The translations under genes and the position numbers were made by a program. A DNA stretch of 64,000 bases, taken from positions 2,108,001 through 2,172,000 of the forward strand of contig NZ_CP049863.1 in assembly GCF_011299575.1 (NCBI RefSeq), in the 5' to 3' direction. How positions within the stretch are numbered: the first letter of the stretch is position 1; every line of letters starts with the position of its first letter. This document shows, piece by piece, positions 36,801-44,459 of the stretch. The DNA is from Leucobacter viscericola (GTDB taxonomy: Bacteria > Actinomycetota > Actinomycetes > Actinomycetales > Microbacteriaceae). The notes beneath the pieces are model-generated. The model saw only the letters and a list, made by a program, of their open reading frames with translations. It was not told where the DNA came from and did not search any database.

Positions 36801-39800
36801 CGCTGAGATCGTAGACACCCGAGGTGACCTGCTGGTTGGTAACAGCTGGGCTGTTGCCAGCGCCGGTCACCGTGTCGGGGCCGTCCGCGGTCAGCGTCCA
36901 AGCTGCGGGCTCGGTCGTTGCGCCGGTCGTTCCGTTGTCGACAACCTTGACCAGGCTGAGTGTGGCTTTCTGGTCGTCGTTGACGAACACACACGTCACG
37001 GTGTCGAGTGCGTTCACTGCGACCGAGGTGGTGTCCACGTAGGTGCCGCCTGGGCCGGTGTCGCACTTGAGCGAGCTGAGCGAGTATCCCGCGAGGTTTG
37101 ACTCGCTGAGGTTGTAGGTGGTGCCTGGGCGAACCGAGATGGTTTCGCCGTCAACATTGCCCTCAACCGTCTGAGCCACGAGTCCGGCCGGGAATGTTCC
37201 GGTCGGGGTTGCGGTCAGATCCCAGTCAGCCGGCACCCTCTTGCCACCGTCATCATTCACAACCTGCTTGATCAGGTGGAGCGATGCTGTGCGGTTCACC
37301 GCGGTGCAGCGCACCTTGAAACCAAGCGGAACAATAACCGCGCCGTTGATGCCGTCCGCGAAGCCGGGAACAACCTGGCCCTGCGAGTTGATCTGCACAC
37401 AGCTCCAGCTGCCGGTAGACGGCGGCTGTGGATTACCGCCCGTGATGATGCTCTGGGTGTAGAGCGGGCTGCCACCCGACTCAGCGAGCGGGTAGGAGGT
37501 GTTGGGTGTGACCAGAGCGGTTGCGCCCGGTGATCCCGAAGCACCATTTGGTCCTGGCAGCGCCCCACCTGGTGCGACCGCATCGAGCGTCCAGCTTGTG
37601 GGATCGGCGTTGCCACCCTGCACCTGCTTGACCAGCGTCAACTCTGAATTACAGGTCACCGTATTCGTGATCATGTACTCGTTTGTTGCCGCGATCGTCG
37701 CGTTGTAGGGCAGTGCCAGCGAGACCGTTGTGCCGTTCTGTTTTGTGACCTTCGAGTCTGTCAGCGTACACAGATCGCGACCGGTGAACGTCGTGGTCTC
37801 TGAGATCGCCACGTTACTTCCGACGACAAGACCGGTACGCGGGGATCCCCACGCCTGGTTTGTGCCAGCCAGCTTCAGCTGAGCATCGATGCCGATCGGC
37901 TGGTTGCCATCGGCGTAGGTGACGCCGTTGACGACCCAGGTCTTGTCGACCACGAGGCTCGCGAGAGGCTGCGGCGCCCGGTTGTACACACGACAGCTGA
38001 TGGCGGCCGTCGCGGGAGCGTCAACGCTAAAGGCGTTCGGATCGACCCCATCGTTTGTGACGGTCACTCCTGCCCCGGTCGCGATGTTGGTACACACCGC
38101 CCGTTTACCGCTCTGTGTAACGAGGGTGTAGCCGGGCTGCTGCGACTCAGCAAGTTTCACTGTGCCAGTGGTGGTACCACCCGAGTAGCTCAGCGGGAAG
38201 TTGACCGCGCCGGTGCCGTCGGTTGCGCCGCTCTGCGATACCGGAGTGACACCCGGTGTTGTGGTGGTTGCGGTGAAGTTCCAGCCGGCCTCCGGTGTTG
38301 CGCCGGTGATGTTCTCACCGGTGTTGCCCGATGGTACGACCTGCTTGACGACCGAGACGGATCCCGCACAGTTGCCGAGGGCGAGCTGTCGGAGCGTGGC
38401 TCCGGCTGTCGCGTAGTCATCAGTTTGGTAGTAGTCACTGTTTACAGTGGGACCCGAGATGGCACGTAGGTTGTCGGGCGAGCCGCCGACACCGTCGCCG
38501 ACGCCGAAGGCGATGACCTTGGTTCCCTGCGCCTTCAGGGCGTTAGCCGAGAAGATACCGTTCTCCACTTCGCGGAAACGAGTGCGGTCACCGGGACCCT
38601 CTGCGCCCGCGTACACCGTCGGGTTACCGTCGGTGATGACGATCGCAACGTCGTACATGGTCGGGCTACCCACGGCCTGGAAGATGCCGCGGTCCCAGTT
38701 GGTGGTGCCGCCGGCCGTGTAAGTGTCGATACGGTTCTTCACCGTCGTGGCACCCGCCGAGGTTGAAACCGCCGTTGTGGTGAGGTTAGCGCCCGTCGGA
38801 GCAGGTGCGACGTTTGCGAAGGTGTACAGCGCGACCTCACTCGGTGTGCCGGTGAGAGCGTCGACGAACCCCTTTGCTGCGGTGCGCAGCTGAGATACGT
38901 ACGGCGAAACCGAACCCGAGAGGTCCATGATCAGCGCAACGCTCAAACCACACTGCTGCGGGAACGCTGGGTTGTTGCGCGAGTTCTGCCAGATACCACC
39001 CGATGCCGAGTTGTTCGTTGATCCCGAAGCGATCATGAAGTCAACGGTCGAGGTGTAGGTGGTGCCACCACGAAGCTGGTCACCAGTGCGGAACTGGTAG
39101 GCCGAGCTAGTGGGGCTTGATCCCGTAGCGAGCGTGCTGTTCATGAAGTAGCCGCTGGGCGCGCCCGACTGCTTGATCCAGAACCGCAGGTCGCGGTTTG
39201 CGCCGGCAGGAACGCCGGGTGCGGGATTCTGGGTGTTCGGGACGGTGAAGCTGCAGTCACCGTCGGCATCAGAAACACAGGTTGCCCAGGAATCGGTGCG
39301 CGGAGTGGCATCGGGTCCGCCTGAGCCACCGTTATACAGACGAAGCGTCACACCAGCGAGTGGTGCAATGCTGGTGAGTGTGCTGCGGTCGCCGCCCACC
39401 TTCACGGTGATGACCGAGGTGTTTGGAGTTGCAGCTGGAACCGAGAGTGGCGTAATGACTGCGTCGTTCGTCGCCTTCGCGGTAAGTTTGCTGGTCTTCG
39501 GCTGATCCTTTGGCTCTGGCTCCGGCTCTGGAGTTGGCTCAGGCGTTGGGTCTGGAGTTGGTTCAGCGTTTGGATCCGTGCCCGGGTCGGTGGGAGTCAC
39601 GGGATCTGTAGGTGCGGGCGTCTCCACCTTTGGAGTATCTGCAGGGTCTGCTGCGGGTGTCGTCTCCGCGGGCGTCGTTGCCTCAGGAGGTGTGGTCTGA
39701 TCTTGCGCGGTCTTCGCTGCCGCGGTGTTGCTGTCAACAGGGACTGTTGTCATGCTCTCGTCGACGGCCTGCGCGGCGAGCACTCCACCCATATCGGTGA

Positions 39801-39957
39801 ACGTCAGCCCAAATGCAAGTGCCGGAGTAAGAATAAGAGCCGCAATAGTTTTAGGACTACAGAGTCTCCTTGATTCACCCCCCGGGGGGCTCTTGCGTCT
39901 GCCAGACGATGATGTTCGGCGTTGCCACCGCGGATTTGTGTCCTCTGAAAAACGCAT
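33889..39957 (-). CDS. Giant LPXTG-anchored surface protein (VWA, prealbumin-like and DUF11 repeats)
   Basis: 2022 residues from ATG 39957, with AGGGGAGGGG upstream. A long basic N-terminus precedes a signal core (TIAALILTPALAFGLTF). A Pro/Thr/Glu stalk follows (PTPDPTPEPTPEPEPEPKD). A von Willebrand A domain starts near residue 335 with the MIDAS motif DLSGS. About eight prealbumin-like domains follow; five have the pattern WTLTA...YxLSE...C(T)ITN. Then three DUF11-like domains (for example ITYTVTAKHTAGVDPDDITI). The end has LPRTG, a hydrophobic helix and RRRRMQR, the sortase signal. This looks like an adhesin or pilin-like shaft protein with probable isopeptide bonds. No sortase gene is in the window. 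The gene stands alone. Confidence 0.93.
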   Translation of the reverse strand: MRFSEDTNPRWQRRTSSSGRRKSPPGGESRRLCSPKTIAALILTPALAFGLTFTDMGGVLAAQAVDESMTTVPVDSNTAAAKTAQDQTTPPEATTPAETTPAADPADTPKVETPAPTDPVTPTDPGTDPNAEPTPDPTPEPTPEPEPEPKDQPKTSKLTAKATNDAVITPLSVPAATPNTSVITVKVGGDRSTLTSIAPLAGVTLRLYNGGSGGPDATPRTDSWATCVSDADGDCSFTVPNTQNPAPGVPAGANRDLRFWIKQSGAPSGYFMNSTLATGSSPTSSAYQFRTGDQLRGGTTYTSTVDFMIASGSTNNSASGGIWQNSRNNPAFPQQCGLSVALIMDLSGSVSPYVSQLRTAAKGFVDALTGTPSEVALYTFANVAPAPTGANLTTTAVSTSAGATTVKNRIDTYTAGGTTNWDRGIFQAVGSPTMYDVAIVITDGNPTVYAGAEGPGDRTRFREVENGIFSANALKAQGTKVIAFGVGDGVGGSPDNLRAISGPTVNSDYYQTDDYATAGATLRQLALGNCAGSVSVVKQVVPSGNTGENITGATPEAGWNFTATTTTPGVTPVSQSGATDGTGAVNFPLSYSGGTTTGTVKLAESQQPGYTLVTQSGKRAVCTNIATGAGVTVTNDGVDPNAFSVDAPATAAISCRVYNRAPQPLASLVVDKTWVVNGVTYADGNQPIGIDAQLKLAGTNQAWGSPRTGLVVGSNVAISETTTFTGRDLCTLTDSKVTKQNGTTVSLALPYNATIAATNEYMITNTVTCNSELTLVKQVQGGNADPTSWTLDAVAPGGALPGPNGASGSPGATALVTPNTSYPLAESGGSPLYTQSIITGGNPQPPSTGSWSCVQINSQGQVVPGFADGINGAVIVPLGFKVRCTAVNRTASLHLIKQVVNDDGGKRVPADWDLTATPTGTFPAGLVAQTVEGNVDGETISVRPGTTYNLSESNLAGYSLSSLKCDTGPGGTYVDTTSVAVNALDTVTCVFVNDDQKATLSLVKVVDNGTTGATTEPAAWTLTADGPDTVTGAGNSPAVTNQQVTSGVYDLSEADGPAGYTASDWSCTGAETSDESSVTLTPGQNATCTITNTAEKPLVTLQKQVVNSHGGKRVAGDFHLSAVRGATTVLGGFQGTPDVSEVPVPVGTYDLSEINIDPLGYKLTDLSCENRGTSTGTSVDDPKVTLGLGDNVVCTFVNADSPATLTLIKDVDDNDSGSTKAPADWTLTATPNSIAGQDPVTGNGTGVTADGGVKSVSVFAGDYTLSESGPAGFDAGDWVCDGGAVNNGVVTVLNGGNVVCTITNTAVSPKLTLIKNVDNGDTDGDAVPRDWTLTAQGPTPTSGKTGDPSITNVPLQVGAYTLSEAGAPTGYTAGSWTCDGGQLTGSTITLAEGDNVTCQITNTATDSAWTVEKSSSPASGSTVLPGGTITYTVTAKHTAGVDPDDITITDDLSDVLDDATLQGTPSASVGTATLNGTNLEWKMDTLTNTATVTYTVKVNDDAWGATLHNVVTPPEGSTCVGDCETTHYTPKWQLFKTSDPADGSVVDPGSTITYTLHARNTGQAVVAGGIALDALGDVLDEATLVEPLDPALTYDAVAKTLRWNLPTMQVGDPEVTVSYKVTVKADAFGQSILNVVTPGPGGECPIPEIIQPDSVRILAEGDDCDTTERVRDVNLMIEKSHDPIPEVAVDSGKGDKIDYNLVVTNKGKDAASAVVVTDTLPTGLTYVDGTLEAPDGWTAEIVDGVFTATFEGPFDPEATAEFAFEVSVGNLPRANESDPYAPIVNTACVSEGETDSDMADNCASDTTPVKTIAVDASAVCVKDTPIASYSVTPTNLQTVPTISLIWWTKDAYDKRDPSIDASDTAALLADGASQVDPIEAPVGWTNGTPITGQILWPGAKVDAAGNPIAWPGWTELPDGTWILDPNAPFYNLRGEAVMEIRINPSSAAVLVYPPATPNCAAQPPQNDPPTPPPGTNPPGGNLPRTGAEANMAFAGGVAVLTLLGSLVVLTYRRRRMQRGEIG

Positions 39958-40344
39958 GTTGCGCCCCTCCCCTATTTACATCCCCCAATGGCACCACGCA
40001 AGTGGTGCCGTGGGGTAAGCGTAAATCCTGGAGGTGATTTTGCGTAAGGCCCTAAAACCCCTTGAATAAGTCAACTCTCTTGGTGTATATGCAATAAGTC
40101 GAAATATGGCGTTTTTACGCGACGATCGTGGCACTTATCTTGCGTTTTGAAAGGTTTTGCATAATTTCAAGGGGGTTACCCCATGAAATATTTACCAAAA
40201 AGTAATCTAACTATTGGATTTTCTACGCTCGTCTACGGGCTGCGGAGGTGATTCCTAAAGGTTTGCCAATGTTTATCCACACTCGTAGTCGAAAAGTGCG
40301 GCCCACGGCACTCTCAACCCCATGCGATGGATTGGCTGGCGAGC
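39958..40344. other. AT-rich intergenic region, no gene seen
   Basis: 387 bp between the surface protein start and the next gene end, clearly more AT-rich than the core genome. It must hold the promoter of the surface protein gene, but I could not pick one with confidence. No tRNA, terminator with a T run or conserved small ORF was recognised. Confidence 0.5.
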
Positions 40345-40755
40345 TCAGACGCGGTGCCAGGCTCCGTCACGGTGTTCAAATCGCACGTCGAACTCCGAAT
40401 TGACCTCAGAGCCTATGTAGCTGAGCGTGATCTCTCGGTCGTTATTCATAACGATTGTTGAGAGGTCGAACATGAAGTTCTTGGCCTCGTGAACGCTTAC
40501 CCTCGATGCTTCTTCTAGTTCGGCCTGAATAACGTCATCAAATGCGGTCAGCTGTGCAATCACCGAAGCTGCGGTGTCAAGTGACGGAGCTTCAGAACTG
40601 CCGGGTTCGTGGGGAAACCAGACTTCGATATCCAGCTCGCCAACCTGGATTTCTATCCAGCATTCTCCATCGGGGCTGACGTTGACCGGCGCGGATCGCA
40701 ACGCGACTGCAGCTGCCGCTGCATCGTAGCGGCCGCGAATCCACCTGGGTTCCAT
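40345..40755 (-). CDS. Hypothetical acidic protein
   Basis: 136 residues from ATG 40755 (MEPRWIRGRYDAAAAAVALR). No signal peptide or membrane helix. The middle is acidic with alternating beta-like segments (CWIEIQVGELDIEVWFPHEP, REITLSYIGSEVNSEFDVRF), a pattern often seen in small immunity-type proteins, though I cannot assign a family. It lies in an AT-richer accessory stretch with two other unrecognised leftward genes. Confidence 0.6.
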   Translation of the reverse strand: MEPRWIRGRYDAAAAAVALRSAPVNVSPDGECWIEIQVGELDIEVWFPHEPGSSEAPSLDTAASVIAQLTAFDDVIQAELEEASRVSVHEAKNFMFDLSTIVMNNDREITLSYIGSEVNSEFDVRFEHRDGAWHRV

Positions 40756-40877
40756 GCCTCGAGTATCTCGCGCACGGCTGGGGGTCGTCCGTTACTTGAG
40801 CGACAGGGGTGTGGCACTGGATTTCCACCATGACTTAGGAAACGAACGTTAACGCCACAATTCCTTAATCTTTTCAC

Positions 40878-41417
40878 TCATTTTCTTGGTTGTTGTTCCA
40901 ATCCTTGTATGGCCCTCGAAGCCCATTGCGCGATGAATGGCTCTGGGTCGTTGATTGATGTCACCCGACGTTCCTGCAACAAAGTTTCTCCACCCCGAGA
41001 AACCACCACGATCACGGTTTCATCATCCAGCGCTGTCGCTGCAACCGTGTCTGAGTCCACAGCCCAGAGCCTCATGTCTGAATCACCCTGAGAGCCTTCT
41101 AAAACGATCGCCCCCTGAACCGGCATCCAGGAATCACGGTCACCAAGATGAAGTCGCCAAAGCAGGTTATCTATTTCTTCTGCAGGGGCAGTAGCCACGA
41201 TGACATCAGCAGAGCCCAAAAGCGGGCTCTTGCTTGAGCTCCAATACCCAACCCAAGCATGGTGCTGCTCTCCATTGAGAGGAAACTCTACGTACACCCC
41301 CGGACCCAACCCGCTCAATGAATAGGAGACAATAGGCTGTGCACGCATTTGATCTGCGATTTCAAGGAAGTACTGCTTGGTGACGGGTATATCCGTCACA
41401 TTCATTCCAGCTTTCAC
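40878..41417 (-). CDS. Hypothetical protein
   Basis: 179 residues from GTG 41417, with GGAGAAAAA just upstream; ATG 41405 is a weaker alternative. Soluble and acidic, without signal or membrane segments. Segments include GVYVEFPLNGEQHHAWVGYW and TALDDETVIVVVSRGGETLL. Its start overlaps the stop of the upstream 81-residue ORF in GTGA, which suggests they are one transcript. No family recognised. Confidence 0.65.
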   Translation of the reverse strand: MKAGMNVTDIPVTKQYFLEIADQMRAQPIVSYSLSGLGPGVYVEFPLNGEQHHAWVGYWSSSKSPLLGSADVIVATAPAEEIDNLLWRLHLGDRDSWMPVQGAIVLEGSQGDSDMRLWAVDSDTVAATALDDETVIVVVSRGGETLLQERRVTSINDPEPFIAQWASRAIQGLEQQPRK

Positions 41418-41659
41418 TTTTTCTCCTTCGAAATAAGTTCAAACCAACCCTTAGCGCCAAGAGTGCCGGGGGTGAAGGTGGGGGCTTCAAGCGCGACGCT
41501 ACTCTCGCGCCACTCCACCACCCAACCGACTCCCAAAAAACGACACCGACATTCCAAGCGGGAAAAATCCTTGGCGTTTTCTGCACTCACTCGCCGCGCC
41601 TCAACGGATTTGCGGTCCGCAATTTCGTTATTTGTACTGAGTCCAAAAAACGTGTACAT
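41414..41659 (-). CDS. Possible small protein upstream of and coupled to the 179-residue gene
   Basis: 81 residues from ATG 41659 (MYTFFGLSTNNEIADRKSVE). Basic and soluble, with no recognised domain. No Shine-Dalgarno precedes the start, but the stop overlaps the next start (GTGA) and the ribosome site of the next gene lies within it, as in coupled pairs. Could be spurious. It fills most of the otherwise empty 298-bp gap 41418-41715. Confidence 0.35.
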   Translation of the reverse strand: MYTFFGLSTNNEIADRKSVEARRVSAENAKDFSRLECRCRFLGVGWVVEWRESSVALEAPTFTPGTLGAKGWFELISKEKK

Positions 41660-41715
41660 TAAATTCGCGATCTTACTTCAAAATCGCTTTTCGAAATCGC
41701 TAGGAACGATATCTA

Positions 41716-42060
41716 TTGAAGAAAACGCTCACGAGTACCGCACTTGCCGTCGCCCTCGTTATTGGGGGAGCCGTCTGCGTGGCGAGTCCGGCACAAGCAG
41801 CAATTACGCTGTGTGCGGGGTATAACTACTCAGGTTGTAAAGCCTTCTCGGACAACGGGTCTAAGAATCTGAAGCCAGCGGGGTGGGAAGACGTCACGAG
41901 TTCATTGAAGGTGAGCGCCCCAGCGGTGTACACCGACGTGTACCGAGACCGGAATCATAAGGGCCCGAAACTGAGGTTTAGGGTCGGATCACCCGACCTC
42001 CGTGGTTGGTGGATGACAAAAACCAGGAACTGGGACAAAGAGATCAGCAGCATGAAGTAG
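41716..42060 (+). CDS. Small secreted beta/gamma-crystallin-like protein (peptidase inhibitor I36-like)
   Basis: 114 residues from TTG 41716 (AGGAAC upstream). A clear Sec signal peptide, MKKTLTSTALAVALVIGGAV to SPAQA, leaves a mature part of about 85 residues with two cysteines. The mature part has one crystallin-type fold: YNYSGCKAFSDNG early, then VYRDRNHKGPKLRFRVGSP and DKEISSMK at the end, echoing the family close NDxISSL. Related secreted proteins include metalloproteinase inhibitors and yeast-killer-like toxins; the function here is unknown. It lies upstream of a lipoprotein and an exporter. Confidence 0.75.
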   Translation: MKKTLTSTALAVALVIGGAVCVASPAQAAITLCAGYNYSGCKAFSDNGSKNLKPAGWEDVTSSLKVSAPAVYTDVYRDRNHKGPKLRFRVGSPDLRGWWMTKTRNWDKEISSMK

Positions 42061-42218
42061 TTCTTGCTCTTCTTGGGATCCGCTCCGGCATCTATGGCTA
42101 CGGGTTGAACTCTAATCGAGTGTGCAATCAGGCGCTTTGATACCGGAGCGGTCCTTTCCGCTCTCACCGCGACCACCGAACGAGTCGGGGCGCACGATTT
42201 GAGGAACATCACTCAAAC

Positions 42219-43121
42219 ATGAACTTGAAACAAAAGACAAGTAAGACCGCGAAAGCGAAGGTGCCGGCAGCGATTGGCACTGCAATTGGATTCGTTGTAT
42301 TGCTCAATGGCTGCAGTACAAGCGTCGAAGACACCTCGCCTGGGGATGGCCCTCGGGTGGAAGACAGCGTTTCGATTGAGGCGTACTCCAATGTCACCGC
42401 AGAGCTCGACTTCGAGCGCGGGACGGCGTCCCTTCCACTCGATCCCTATCTAGTCAATGGCGACGACGAATTCTTCGCAAAGGCCACCCATGCAGACTTT
42501 GCATATGTCGAGCGCTGCGTTGCCAAACATGGATTCACCTACCTCTCAAACATTGACTGGAGCGCTGTCGAGAAGCCCGAGAATCAACTCTTTGGCGAAT
42601 GGAGTGTGCCGCTAGCCCAGCAGTATGGCTTGGAGGCACCCTCCAACAGTGGCATCCCGAAAGTAATGCCAAGCCAGGCTGAGCCCGCAATTGAAGAAGC
42701 GGCTTCTGCGTGCATGGATGAGGCGAAAGCTCGCGCGCAGAACACGGCTGAATTTCTCGAGAGTCCCCATGTCGACAGCGACATCGAAGTCATGTCTTAC
42801 GACTTGACCCTTGCGCACCCCGAGGCAAAAGCCGCTATCAACAAGCGATCGGAATGCGTGAAGAAGAAGGGGATCGTTCTCGAAGACGATGGCTATCTCG
42901 CGGAGAGCTATTACGAGCAGGATCCAGCAGCGCAGATCAAGGCTGCGACGGTGTTTGCTGAGTGCCAGGTGAGCAGTGGTGCAGTGCAGAAACTCTTCGA
43001 CCTGTATGCGCGTTACCAGGCTGCGTATATCGATAAGCAAGAGGCGCAGCTCGGAGAACTGCTGAAGCAGAAGCAAACTCATGAGGCCGAGCTGGATCGG
43101 ATGATTGAGGGCGGAAGCTAG
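42219..43121 (+). CDS. Exporter-associated lipoprotein
   Basis: 300 residues. Signal peptide with lipobox (VVLLNGC) predicts a lipoprotein. Four Cys occur in the mature part, in contexts ERCVAKHGF, ASACMDEAK, SECVKKKGI and AECQVSSG, probably forming disulfides. The C-terminus is a long helical segment (YARYQAAYIDKQEAQLGELL). It is followed after 6 bp by a peptidoglycan-binding adaptor and the MacB-like exporter, so it is likely a third component of that system. No named family recognised. Confidence 0.75.
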   Translation: MNLKQKTSKTAKAKVPAAIGTAIGFVVLLNGCSTSVEDTSPGDGPRVEDSVSIEAYSNVTAELDFERGTASLPLDPYLVNGDDEFFAKATHADFAYVERCVAKHGFTYLSNIDWSAVEKPENQLFGEWSVPLAQQYGLEAPSNSGIPKVMPSQAEPAIEEAASACMDEAKARAQNTAEFLESPHVDSDIEVMSYDLTLAHPEAKAAINKRSECVKKKGIVLEDDGYLAESYYEQDPAAQIKAATVFAECQVSSGAVQKLFDLYARYQAAYIDKQEAQLGELLKQKQTHEAELDRMIEGGS

Positions 43122-43127
43122 CAGGTT

Positions 43128-44459
43128 ATGGTCGATGGAGGAGTAAAGCTCCGACGGATTCGCCAGCCGGCTCGGCTCGTATCGTTTCTCGCGGTAGTTG
43201 GGGTTTGCATTGCCGCCGCATTCTGGGGTGGCACTCTTGTGCATTCACCGCAGCGAGACGCGCTCGAAACGGCAGAACGTAGCGTGCCGGTGTTTGCGAA
43301 AATCGAGAAGAGAGTCGTTGCTGAGCAACTGCGTGCACCGCTCACATTTGTCGCCGGAACGACCTATAAAGCGTTTGTGCTTGAGGCGTCAAAACAGGCG
43401 GAAAGCGTCGCTGCGGCGGCGCCCGCTGCGGCGAATGCGTCGGTCGACAACACTGGGGCCGCGGCCGAGGCGGAGGCCGGGCAAGATAGGCCCTCTCTGC
43501 CAAAACCGTATGTTCCCGATATTGACGCCGCCGTTGTGAGCGCGGTTCTGCGGAGCCCGGGCAGTGTGGTGAGCACTGGGCAGGTTATTGGCGAAGTGTC
43601 GAACCGACCCGTTATTGCGATTCCCGGTGAGGTGCCGCTCTTTCGCAATCTGGTTGTGGGCACCCGCGGAGAGGATGTTGCTGGGCTGCAGCGAATGCTG
43701 ATCGGGCTCGGGTACTACGGTGTTGACGACTCGGGCGAGATGGGATCAGGCACACTCAACGCCATGGCGCGTTTGTACCAGGAACAGGGTTATCAACTCC
43801 CCTTTGTTGGCGATGGGGTGCGCGGAGTGAATTGGCGAGAGCTGCTTCGTCTACCGAAGCCGACAATGACCGTTGTCTCCGTCGCGCAGGTCGGTGAAAA
43901 ACTGAACGGCGACACACCTTTCATGGCCTTTGAAGACAAACCAGCCGTGTTAAAAACGGAGTTAACCGTGCCCGAGGCCGAGGCGCTTGCCCCCGGTGTC
44001 GCGGTTGGTGTGCAGATCGACTCGGCTCAGCCGCTACGGGCCGCAGTGCACTCCCGCGGAGACGCCGTGACGAACAAGGAATCCGGAAAGGTGACTCGAG
44101 AAGTCGTTCTGCCGTTACCCGAGGGAGTGACGTCCGACAGCCTTAAGGGGGCCACGGCGCTGCTTGTGAGCCTCGACACCGCGGCCGAGAGCCTCGCAGT
44201 GCCGCTCACGGCGCTTCGACAAGACCGGGGTAAAACCTACGTTCTGGTGCCGACGTCTGAGAACAAGGCGGCTAGCGCGGAGAAGGCGGACAAACGCTCA
44301 GCAGCTGGTGGCTCCGAGCAGGTCACTGCTGAGAGCGAGCGAGGGTTTCTACGAATCTCTGTGACGCCGACAAAACAGGCTGCGGGCTGGGTGAGCCTCA
44401 AGACAGACGAACTTGAGGTTGGTGCAGAGGTGCTGGTCTCCAAGTTGGCTTCTCAATGA
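43128..44459 (+). CDS. Peptidoglycan-binding membrane-fusion-like adaptor
   Basis: 443 residues. One N-terminal membrane anchor (LVSFLAVVGVCIAAAFWGG) and an extracellular body. Residues about 180-235 form a peptidoglycan-binding domain (GTRGEDVAGLQRMLIGLGYY then SGTLNAMARLYQEQGYQLP). The remainder resembles HlyD-type adaptors: LRSPGSVVSTGQVIGEVSNR looks like a lipoyl/barrel edge and LAVPLTALRQDRGKTYVLVP the membrane-proximal part. Actinobacteria often pair such proteins with MacB-like ATPases. The stop overlaps the exporter start in ATGA. Confidence 0.85.
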   Translation: MVDGGVKLRRIRQPARLVSFLAVVGVCIAAAFWGGTLVHSPQRDALETAERSVPVFAKIEKRVVAEQLRAPLTFVAGTTYKAFVLEASKQAESVAAAAPAAANASVDNTGAAAEAEAGQDRPSLPKPYVPDIDAAVVSAVLRSPGSVVSTGQVIGEVSNRPVIAIPGEVPLFRNLVVGTRGEDVAGLQRMLIGLGYYGVDDSGEMGSGTLNAMARLYQEQGYQLPFVGDGVRGVNWRELLRLPKPTMTVVSVAQVGEKLNGDTPFMAFEDKPAVLKTELTVPEAEALAPGVAVGVQIDSAQPLRAAVHSRGDAVTNKESGKVTREVVLPLPEGVTSDSLKGATALLVSLDTAAESLAVPLTALRQDRGKTYVLVPTSENKAASAEKADKRSAAGGSEQVTAESERGFLRISVTPTKQAAGWVSLKTDELEVGAEVLVSKLASQ

